64,000 bases of DNA from Allium sativum (Eukaryota; Streptophyta; Magnoliopsida; Asparagales; Amaryllidaceae): NCBI GenBank assembly GCA_030737875.1, contig CM060926.1, forward strand, positions 168,353,079-168,417,078, written 5' to 3'. Within the stretch, counting starts at the first letter, position 1, and every line of letters starts with the position of its first letter. Of the stretch, positions 1 through 10,167 are shown piece after piece. The position numbers and the translations under genes are program-made. The notes under the pieces were generated by a model. It was not told where the DNA came from. It did not search any database and saw only the letters and a program-made list of their open reading frames with translations.

Positions 1-1020
1 ACTGGTTTTCCCATTTCACCTTCATATTTGACTATAACATGTTCAAATATATTTTTAACTTGTTTATCAACTAATTGATTTCCATTTCAATTTTATGTTC
101 TATATTCGATTTCGAATATCCATTTACAAATCCAATTCACCTTTCAAAGTTCAACTTCAAATTCAAAACTCGATTAACTAATTCCTCTTCGACTTAGTTA
201 ATTCTATTCAATTTCTATTCAAATTTTATTTTTGAATTTCATTTCAATCTCTTATTCAAACCCCATATTTGAATTTCATTATTCGAATCTATTTGAATTC
301 TCTTTATTTCATTTCAATTCCCTTTGAATCTTCTATATTCAAAGTCCAATTTCAATTCTATTTGAATCTTCTTTATTCAAATTTCATTTCACTTTCGATA
401 TTCAAATCCAATATTTGAATTCCTTTATATTGTCTATATTCAGATTCTATATTTGAATTTCATTTGAATTTCTATATTCAAACTCTATTTCAATTCCATT
501 GAATTTCATATATTCAAACTCCCTTTGAATTTCTATATTCAATTTCTATTATTACTCTACATGAATTCTATATTCACTTTTCCATTATTTAAATCTTCTT
601 TGTTCAAATCTCATTTGAATTTCTATATTCAAATCCCCTTTGAATTTTCTATGTTCAAATCCCCTTTGAATTTTCTATGTTCAAATCCCCTTTGAATTTT
701 CTTATTTAAATTCTATGTTTGAACTTCCTTTATTCAAATCCCTTTTCAAACTTTCTTTGTTCATTCTTTACATAAGTCTCGATTTCCATTCCTTTTGAAA
801 TCGATATTTAGGTCTCCCTTTCAACTTCACACTTGCATTTTATTTCTGAATTATCCAATGATAATCCTTTTCACTTAATTTTATAAACTTCGTTTATAAA
901 AGAACTATTTAGAAACTTCGTTTATAAAGGAACTTCTCATTTTATTTCTTTTAAAACAAGTTAATATTTCAAATCTATTTCAAAATTCAAATTATATATT
1001 TTATATTCCATTTTGAAATT
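1..1020 (-). repeat. AT-rich TTTGAATTC repeat block, homologous to the interior of solo LTR F
   Basis: Two stretches match the F LTR: about 1-240 resembles 23795-24000, and about 800-960 resembles 25310-25470, including a shared pattern of TTCACTT, ATAACTTCGTTATAAA and ACAAGTT motifs. Between them both copies consist of diverged tandem TTTGAATTC/ATATTCAAA units. This is therefore a third, partial relative of the F/G LTR sequence. It lies on the leader side of the G primer-binding site, so it is either a nested fragment or shared non-coding sequence. Confidence 0.55.
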
Positions 1021-1743
1021 CAACACACTTGTCTTTCCCAAAACAAACTCAAAACAGTATCTCTGGTAGTAATTCGTCACTTACAACTCGAAAATGAATA
1101 CTGATGATGCAGCTGTCATCATCAGAATCTATTTTCCAGCGATCGAAGTGAGTTCAATACTATAAAACCATTTCTAAACATTTCCACTTTGAAATTCATT
1201 TCAAAATATAATTCACACTGTTTGTAAAACAATTTAAAATCTCCCGAGAGCTTAAATTTTCCTTATTTTTAATCCCAATCCATTTACAAACACTTATCCA
1301 ATTCTCCAGAGTCTTAACTTCAATTTTCTGGTTTAAATTTCAGATTTAACTCATCTGATTTCACGTATTTCACTTATATGAATTCTGATTGGTTATTTAC
1401 ATAACCATTTAATTTATAATCTTACTTGATTATAATAACAACCAATATATCCAATATATGTCAAAATATACGTTGGGTAAACTATTTCGTTTACCCTCTT
1501 TCAAAACATACCATGATGGTTCATCGTATTCAAGTGTTTAGTAACTCCTACCGATACAGTGGATCAAACTGATCGACCAGAACTCATAAACGACTCAACC
1601 AATGAATCTCCACAATATAAAACAAATTTTTATATCAATAACAAATACGTTCACTCGTATATATACACTCAGTCTCAGTCTAGGGTATTACTAACCCTAT
1701 CTCTACCGAGTCACGCCACAGAGCCAAGTAATTCTTAACTTAA

Positions 1744-1755
1744 GCTCTGATACCA
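1744..1755 (-). promoter_or_regulatory. tRNA-Met primer-binding site of element G
   Basis: The minus strand reads TGGTATCAGAGC, the standard plant initiator-Met tRNA complement used by many LTR retrotransposons. It lies 2 nt from the end of the LTR (GGGTCGTTACA at 1758 on the minus strand). This fixes the element orientation as minus and identifies 1758-7070 as its 5' LTR. Confidence 0.8.
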
Positions 1756-3834
1756 ACTGTAACGACCCGGATTTTTAGCGACTTTGGTTATCGACATAAG
1801 CACGATGTCGATAACCAAAACATCGAAAAATCCTGGTAATTAGTGAAAGAAATTAGAGGGTGAGGAAAGATAAGATAGAAACTTAGAATAGAAGAAGAAG
1901 AACACCATATCAGAGTAACACGAATCTCACAGCGGAACGAATAAATATATTTCATAACATAACTTTGAAATACAAATCTGTACTTGCATATACATATCAT
2001 TATCAAAGTACAACACTTACAACACAGCGGAAATAACTATAGCTATATGATCCTGAAGCCTCCTGCTCCAGCTCTTCAAGTGTATCTGTAAAATCCCGAC
2101 TACTTGACTGCCCGTACAAATTTAGGCACCCAAGAGTTTAGGGAAAACAACAAGTAAACTCCGGGTCAGTCATGGGACTGGTGTGAGTAAAACAGTTAAA
2201 AACAGTTCGAACAAGTAAACGATATCTCATAAGACCACGCCGCATAACGGAACGGGTTTTTCCCTTATGAGAATCCAAATTATCTTTATATCAAAAACCT
2301 TTTGATATTATAATAATGTCTATGTACAAATAGATATCAACTAGCAGAAACGCTTTCATCTCACGTTCTACATATATAGTATACAATCAAAACCGCAAGC
2401 ACGTATTGGGTAATGGATTTCCAACTATGACAAGGTATGGAATCACCTTTCGCTAATGTACCTCTAGAGAGGAATACACTGGGTTCAACAAGAACATCTT
2501 GCAACCCGGCCACACATGACCGACCACTCATTTCGCTTGAGTGTATCGAATGTATATCACCAAAAGTTGGGATCAGCAACCGTTTCCCGAATGGGACAGC
2601 ATCAACAATAGATTTTTAGAAATGAATGAAACTCTAGATCAGGTGATTATACACCCTACTTCGGTGCGACCGACTTAGCCATGTTGCCTGCCCGATTTCT
2701 GTCATTTACCGGATGATGAGGCTAGAAGCTACGCTTTATCATCATACCAGATTCACTTTGAATGCCACATCGTCAAATCCATCAAATCACCGATTGACGT
2801 CCTCGACTATACATTATGCGTTAGCTAAAAGAAGTTTCCTTCTCCGCTTCCACTCTTGGTACAGTTGGAGAAATCAATATACGTGATCATCTGGGAATAC
2901 TCTGTCAGACATCCGTCCATACAAGTCATCCAGGAACAGGATGAACCGAAGGCACTATTCTGTAAAACAGGATAGCCCTTGCATAACTCCGTCTTCAATT
3001 TCCTTTGGCATATATGATTCGCAACGCTTATGCCAATACAGAGTGGTTCTTTGGATAATAATCCAACCGGTCTCTCCATATTAACAACGTTAAAATGGTC
3101 AAAACTTCGATAGTCTGTGATTTAACTATCGAATAAAAATAGGTGTGCAAGCAACGATATTATTTCCAAATGGAAATTATATCGATCAAACATCATTTAA
3201 CATTTATATCCTTATTCCATAAATCTACTTATCTCATGTTTCCCTACGTTCAATATTCCTTATTTTCTAAATTGGGAAAATATACGTTATTAACAATGGA
3301 AAACATTTCCATTTCTTTGTTTCTTTATTAGAAAACATTTCTGGTTTCTTATTTGGAAAACATTTCCAAAGCTTCTTCATTGGACTTAGACAGATGTTTA
3401 AACAAACCATCGCGATGCCAACTCAAACCATTTCCTTTACTGCCAAACATTAACTATTCCTTAGTTAAAACGAAGCCAATTAAGTTGGGGTAGAACTACC
3501 TCTCAGACCTTAACTGAACAACATTTATAACTTTGAAATGGGCAAAGTTCACTTTGTATTCCATTTACTAACTTCCTTACTTAACCCTCCTTCGAATAAA
3601 TATATTCGATTGACTCTTTTCACTTAACTCTATTCGATTAACCCTTATCAAATAACCCTATTGGACTAACACTATTGGATTGACTCATTTTGACTAATGC
3701 TATTGATTTACCCATTTCACTTAACTCCTTTCGAATAACTATATTCGATTAACTCCTTTTACTTTCTTTGAATAAACTATATTCGATTAACTCATTTTCT
3801 TCTATTCGAATAACTATATTCGATTAACTCATTT

Positions 3835-4130
3835 GCTTCTATTCTAATCGATTAACTAACATCGATTAGTTCCTTTTGCTTTAACACTAATCGATTAACT
3901 AACATTGATTAACTTCTTTTGCTTCTATTCTAATCGATTAACTAACATCGATTAGTTCCTTTTGCTTTAACACTAATCGATTAACTAACATTGATTAACT
4001 TCTTTTGCTTCTATTCTAATCGATTAACTAACATCGATTAGTTCCTTTTGCTTTAACACTAATCGATTAACTAACATTGATTAACTTCTTTTGCTTTAAC
4101 ACTAATCGATTAACTAACATCGATTAACTC
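3835..4130. repeat. 86-bp minisatellite in LTR G
   Basis: About 3.3 copies of a unit of 86 bp start at 3835, 3921 and 4007. Each is itself made of two halves carrying TAATCGATTAACTAACAT followed by CGATTAG or TGATTAA. Looser ATTCGATTAACTC units extend the array to the left as far as about 3600. Confidence 0.85.
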
Positions 4131-4149
4131 CTTTTGATAAACTACGTTT

Positions 4150-4440
4150 TCCGTTACAACTATTTCCTTTTTATAACGTTTACTTACCGTTACAAATATA
4201 TCCTATTTATAACTTCTATTTACCGTTACAAATATTTCCTATTTATAACTTCTATTTACCGTTACAAATATTTCCTATTTATAACTTCTATTTACCGTTA
4301 CAAATATTTCCTATTTATAACTTCTATTTACCGTTACAAATATTTCCTATTTATAACTTCTATTTACCGTTACAAATATTTCCTATTTATAACTTCTATT
4401 TACCGTTACAAATATTTCCTATTTATAACTTCTATTTATT
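4150..4440. repeat. 36-bp minisatellite in LTR G
   Basis: About eight head-to-tail copies of a 36 bp unit containing ACCGTTACAAATATTTCC and ATAACTTCTATTT. The last six are nearly identical. Because 36 is a multiple of three, the plus strand gives an open frame (4134-4484) repeating YRYKYFLFITSI. I read that frame as a by-product of the repeat, not a gene. There are no spacers, so it is not a CRISPR. Confidence 0.9.
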
Positions 4441-7070
4441 TTCTAAATAAATATTCCTTTTATAAAACCGTGTTTGTTTTATAAATAATTCCTTTTATAA
4501 AATCCTGTGATTTTATAAAATTCCTTTATTTCAATATACATTGAAATGCTTCTTTTTACATCCCAGGGTCTTTTATGATGTTTACAATATCGAATAACAG
4601 TGATCAACATCATTCCAACACACATAATCCATAACAGATTATATAACACATCATATATCACAATATATGAAAACAGTAAAATAAATGTTGAGGAATCCAG
4701 TCGGATTCCTCCAACCTGTTTCCCTGCATCACAGATGTTAAACAATATAGATAACATCACTTTCAGTTCCATATGATATATTCTGTTAAACAGAATCAAT
4801 ATAGAAATTAAACCAACTGACTAGCAGTTCAATCAAACAGTCAACATACAGTATCAGCCAATATCTAACAGTTCTAAAAATATAACATGAAATTATAAAC
4901 TGTTCAAAGTTAGTGAGATTTACTCACTTTGGCGCGTTAACCGTTGAATAACGGTTTGCGTTATTTGATTCAGTCGGACAATTTATTTCGCCATAAATTG
5001 TAACGAGCTCGGATTCACCCCCGTCGGTTCCATGGTGTAGCCACCGTCCACACGATCCTGTCGGATCAGACCGTTCGGAAAACTGATCACGTATGAAGGA
5101 GATATTTAAATTACAATTTTCACACTTTAAATAGATCAATATAATTTAAATATAATTCATTTTGGGCTTTACCAATATCCGGCCCACATTAAAAATCCAA
5201 CCCGCCCCCAAAGGCTTCTTCCTCCACGATGCTACCCAGTGAACCCGATGGCCATTCATGCATCTTTCAACGCCATTTCCCCTTCCATCTCCCCACCGAC
5301 TTCCACACTAAAATCAACAAACTCCATTACTCTGTAATCTCTTTCACCTCAACCCCATATCATCCAACTCGTCCCTTTCCTTCCCTGTGCGACTTCAGGT
5401 CGTCGACGCGACCAACACAGTAAAATATCGAAAACAAATCTCACCATCTCCACACAAATTCAGCTAACAAACTAGCAACCACTCCACCATTTCAAAAATA
5501 TCGAACTCGGCCCCTCCTTTCTAACGCCGACTTCACCGCCTGCTACAGTGATTGCGTCCCTTTTTCCCATCCAACCCACACCAGAAAATCACAACCGAAT
5601 TCGAATCCGCTCATAGTGATAACCCTTATCAGAAACGTTATCTACTTTAACACTAAACTCCATCCAACTCAAACACCCCGAACGTCGATCTCAGTTTCGC
5701 CCATTCTAGTAAAAGTTGCGAACCCTTTTGGCACCATACCTCCCCCCTTCTCAACAGCTCCTGTACAAAAATCCATATGCGCCTTTCGTCGTTTTCAATA
5801 CCCTGCCAATGCCTTTCCCGTATCCTTATTCATTCATGTGCACCACTTTAAACAATACCCACAGCAAGCCAAGTTCCCATGCGTGTGTTCCACTATTTCC
5901 GCACTCCTCCATCTTTCTGTTTGCACCCAAAACAGCCTACGCCCTTTCATAATACCCTCCATCGTCATTATCACTTATACCTGCTCGCGAAAAGACCTGC
6001 TGCTACTTCATATACACTGGACACGCACCCCATGCTTGCGGGTTTCTTGAAGTGGCGGCGTGCCCTTTTTATGGAAAATGAATTTTTGTTTTAGGTTAAA
6101 AGGGAGCTGGAGTTTATTTTATATGGTTACATTTTAGTTTTCTTTTGGTTAAGGCCTTTCCACGTTTTCTTGCTTTAAGGTAGCGGCTGGAAAAGTCAAA
6201 ACGTGGCTATCCCTTTGATCAAAGAAATAGATTTTTAGGTTAAGGCGAGATAAAGGAGTATTTAAAGTTTGGTTTTATTTCCAAATTACCATGTTATGTA
6301 AACTCCATTCACGTACGGACAGAAATCAAGATACCATTGTATCGAGCTCAGTTCCACGATCCCAAAAATATAATAATGCCGGTAGATTTACTCATATTGT
6401 GAAATCTCACATAGTTGATTACAGGGTGCAAAATACTCCAAATAAAAAGTCGCTTATTAAATTATTTAAAAATTACAATAAAATTCTAAAAATTAAATTA
6501 TCACTATTTCCCAAAAGAACCTTGTCTAAATTCAAACTCGATCTCTAGTTATATCGAATAAACCGATATGGTCGATAAACGATGCTATAGCGACTATTTC
6601 AAAATTTAATTTGGACATATCTCAAAATCTATACGACGAAATCCTGATTTTTCTCTTCCACTAGAAAGATATACTTCACCAGCTCCTAACGTTTCTTGTT
6701 TCACAGAAATCCGGCTTAAAACGAATCATGTACATTCAGTTGAAGTTCAAATCGCCAAATAGCGAACTGCAGCGCCATTCGAGCTCGTTTATAATTATAT
6801 TATAAACTATTCGTTCAACTGTCGATTATTGAATATATTCGTTATTCAAATTCAATTCCAAGCTGAATTAAATATCACAGATGATCCAGTTCACACCATA
6901 TCGTCATTTCAGCCGATTCTGATTATTTCAGAATTAAATATATTATTTAATTTATTATTTTAATTAATTATTCACTATTATTTAATTCCACGATCATTTA
7001 ATTCACTAAACCACCATTTATATAATAAATTAAATTAATCATAATACCCCTGCCAATGCGGGTCATTACA

Positions 7071-8759
7071 ACATCCTTTTCTAAGACGTACATGCTTAGT
7101 GGTTATATATCGGCAGAAATCAGTGGTACAGTGTAGATTGTCAATGTGGCATGTTTGATTTCCCAAAGTTAAATAATCATTATTATTGATTTTTGGGAAG
7201 CTTAAAACTAAGAGGAGTTTTAATGAATCTTGAATTAGATTGAAATGTGAATTGATAACTTAAATTATCAAATTTGGGGAAGTGATCGAGAATGGAGTAT
7301 CACCAATTTTGCTCCAAGCAATAGTTAAATCTTTAATTAGATTTGAACGTGAAATGGTAATCAAATTTACCGATGACACCGTGGTGTTAGATATGGAGTA
7401 TTACCAGTTTTGCTCCATGGGATGAATAAGTTGGGATTGGGAAATTAAACAAATGATTACTTCGGTAAGGTGCGCTAATCCCGACTAGTTTAGATAAACC
7501 TTAATTTGGTTTGAATTGATTTCCAAAGGAAGATTAAAGAATAAATTTAAAGAATTTATCTTTGATAAAATTAGTGGGAACCTTTCCCTAATGATGTGAA
7601 TATTTTAATAAAAGAATATTCTGGATTGGAATGAGGCGTATGTTGTGTTTCTATAGCAAGTATTTATTATATACGCGAGTTATTCGGAAAGGCCAGGTTT
7701 ATACCCATTCTGAATAAATGATTCAATGATAAGTCGATGATAAAGATGGTGGTTGAAGACCGGAGTTCTTCATATCGTTTGGATGATTATTGATGTCTTG
7801 ATTGGGCTATACACCCAAGACAAGGTAATAAGTGGTGATCGTCCAAACGTACTTGGAGATCGACCGGATATGCAAGGACCTCTCTCCTGTATTGGACATA
7901 TGGGATGAGGAATAAGGTACCTCCGGTTTCGTTCAGACCCAAAACGAACTATTAAATGGATATGTGTCTGAGATTAGATTTTATTCTGTGTTGATTGATC
8001 TCTATCAAATATATATCTGTTTGGTGGCGAAGAATTTATTCTCTTGCTTAACACCCTTCTCTGAGACATTCGAGATCAGAGGTTACATATCGATAGACAT
8101 CAGTTGCATGGCGTGAATTGCTAGTGTGGCTTGCTAAGATGCAAGTGATCAAGACTTCTGTTAATAAGCAGAGTCTTGTGGTTGATGATCAAAGCATGAC
8201 TTTAATATAGCATAGCTTTGTGTATAGCGTTAATTCGCGAGCCTCACATCCCGATATGAACCAGAAACGGGAGAGGACTGCAAGGAGAACATGCATTTAT
8301 TTCTAGCTAGAAGTGGTATCATAGTATGGAGCCCAAACATTTTCCTCATGTGGGTATTGTTTATTATTTGATGGATAGCGAGGTACCTTGGATATATTGG
8401 TCACTACGGGGTTGATGGATATGATGGTCGACATATTGACTAGGTTTATGCCCCATAGGGCAGGGAAATGTATTGCTCAATTATTATTAATCACCAACGG
8501 GTGACTGGCCCTGAAGATCCAGGGTGCAGTTGCGGCTGACCCTGAGGCTCGGGCTAGAGAGTCTCGAAGTGCTAAGGACGATCCCTTGCCTTGGTTCATA
8601 GATGGAATCCAAATTCCAATGCGACATTGTGCGGTTTTAATTGTAGAACTAGTATGGCAGCCGTCTATGATTGTTTCATTTATATTTGAAGTGATTTTTA
8701 CACTATATACTTATAGTAATATCAAAATGATCTGTTTTAAAAATACCAAGCATGTTTGG
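7071..8759. other. Degenerate repeat sequence, no gene
   Basis: No open frame with a recognisable product. Two stretches about 970 bp apart (near 7085-7160 and 8055-8130) share motifs of the type GTTACATATCG...CAT CAGT...AGTGTGGC, suggesting an old duplication of LTR-like sequence. A weak primer-site-like TGGTATCATAG lies near 8317, with a TCATAG where TCAGAG is expected. Probably remains of a plus-oriented relative of elements F and G. Confidence 0.35.
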
Positions 8760-9354
8760 CTATTATAAGGGAAAACTCTATCCTTCGGCTTTCGTTGCAT
8801 TGTATGATGGGACCTGAGTCTTATAATAGCTTCATTTTTCAAAAAGCATTGCGTTGTTTATAACTGTTTATGCACTGGTATTCTTGGGAGGAAACCCGTT
8901 CCGTGTTATATGGCGTGGTCCCTTGATTTACTTTATTTTAAAGTAAAGATTTAATAATTATTTTAGTTTTCACACCAGTCACATGACTGACCTGGAGTTT
9001 ATTATTTCTACCTAAACTTCTTGTGCCCCTATTTTCCATACGGGCAACTAGTAATTTTTGGTTTTTGTGGATATTTCTTTTTCCAGGATCCTAGATTTAT
9101 AGCTGGAGCTATATTCGGAATGCTCTGTATCCGTGTATTTCTTACAGTTGTGTTATGTCTCATTTTTCCGCTGCTTAGTAATTTAAATCTCTGATATTTT
9201 CTAATGTGTAATATTTATTCATACTCTGTTATATTCTTGTACTCTAATGTAAATTGTTGTAATAAGCAATGAAATGTTCTTCTGTTTGTGTTCTGATTTG
9301 TCATGTTATCAACTCAATCGGGCTTTCCCGAAAGGGTGAGTTTGGGTCGTTTCA
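8760..9354 (+). mobile_element. 3' part of an F/G-family LTR, plus orientation
   Basis: The reverse complement of the G LTR start (1758-2400) matches here. Shared blocks include AAACCCGTTCCG with GGCGTGGTC, CACACCAGTC, CATGACTGACC and GGAGTTTA. The piece ends in GGGTCGTTTCA, the same terminus that solo LTR F shows at 21863 on its minus strand. The 5' part of this LTR cannot be delimited. Confidence 0.6.
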
Positions 9355-9361
9355 GCTAGAC

Positions 9362-9961
9362 TGTTATTTACTTGATATTAGCCATTATTATAATATCACA
9401 ATAGTATTGCTATCAAAAATGATTTGGTTATCGTAAGGTAAAAACCATCTGTATTTATGTGTCGATTTGGTCTTACGATTACCCTTTCTTTCGAAAAGAT
9501 TTTAACTTTAAAATCAAGTTGGATGTTACCTATACACTTAGTGTGTTTTCTCACTCTGGTTCACCAGACTGATCCGTGCATTTGTAATGCTCAGGTTAGG
9601 CCGAGTCGTACAGGTTCAGGTTATCGGATGCATTGAAAGGATGAGCTGGAAGAGTCCAAACGTATGATATCTAGTTATTATTCCACTATGTGATTGTATA
9701 TGAGGACAGATAATATAACTGTCCAGATGTGTGGATGTACTCTCATGATCGCATTAAAGATTTATTTCTATATTATATTTTGTCCCGCTGCGATGTGAGA
9801 CTCTATGATGTGTTTGGTTCTTCTTCTTCTATTCTAATATTTCATTCTTGCTTCTCACCCTCTAATATTCTTTCTATTAGCATTCATGTGTTTTAGATGC
9901 TTGAATGTTCGACATGGAGTTTTGTGTCGATTTTCGGAGTTGAAAACCTTGGGCCGTTACA
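9362..9961 (+). mobile_element. Second 3' LTR end of the F/G family, plus orientation
   Basis: A second partial copy follows directly. It shares CATTATTATAATATCAC, TCCCGCTGCGATGTGAGACTC and TTCTTCTTCTTCTATTCTAAT with the ends of F and G, and finishes in GGGCCGTTACA. Two LTR ends so close together suggest nested or tandem insertion followed by deletion. The 205 bp after it (9962-10166) has no feature I can name. Confidence 0.55.
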
Positions 9962-10167
9962 TTACACGTAAGTGTAAAATGCTTCCAAGGTATATTTAAA
10001 AGCTATTGTGTGAAGAAATTGAGCACATAACCTATTAATTAGCATGGAATATATTTCGTATAAAAAATATATAAATGTGGTAGATAAAACAATCTATTAA
10101 ATAGATATAGACCAACTTTTAGATCAACATATAAATAAAGTGCAACATAGAAGGTGAGCATAGTTAT

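Larger units (their letters stand above)
1..1757 (-). mobile_element. Leader/internal part of LTR retrotransposon G (truncated by window edge)
   Basis: Read on the minus strand, this is the sequence that follows the LTR at 1758-7070. It begins with a tRNA primer-binding site and continues off the left edge. I see no gag or pol reading frame in it. The part nearest the LTR (about 1020-1740) is ordinary AT-rich leader. The part from 1 to about 1020 is built of TTTGAATTC-like short repeats and resembles the inside of solo LTR F (see separate entry). The assignment as internal region rests on the primer-binding site and its correct 2-nt spacing; the lineage of the element is not determinable here. 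Confidence 0.6.
1758..7070 (-). mobile_element. 5' LTR of element G, 5.3 kb
   Basis: The ends are TGTAACGACCC on the left and GGGTCATTACA on the right, an inverted repeat with TG...CA termini typical of an LTR. The left edge is joined to a minus-strand primer-binding site. Blocks at 1870-2200, 2440-2700 and 4690-4740 match the solo LTR at 21863-27749 in the same order, so both belong to one family of unusually long LTRs. On the minus strand a TATA-like CATAAAAAGG lies near 6066-6077. Small open frames around 5229-6094 have no recognisable product. The expected 5 bp flank on the right is ACATC (7071-7075); the partner is outside the window. Confidence 0.75.

Noticed and set aside
4150..4440. 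Regular 36 bp repeats as a CRISPR array
   Set aside because: Units are directly adjacent with no unique spacers, and the genome is a plant.
4134..4484. Open frame of 116 codons with a repeating 12-residue motif
   Set aside because: It is the translation of the 36 bp minisatellite; unit length divisible by three keeps it open. No start context or homologue.
5229..6094. Overlapping plus-strand frames in LTR G as genes
   Set aside because: They oppose the element's transcription, overlap each other in different frames and show no protein domain; the region is just less AT-rich.
8313..8330. Second primer-binding site TGGTATCATAG
   Set aside because: Differs at a key position, is not next to a clear LTR end, and no coding region follows; kept only as a weak remark.
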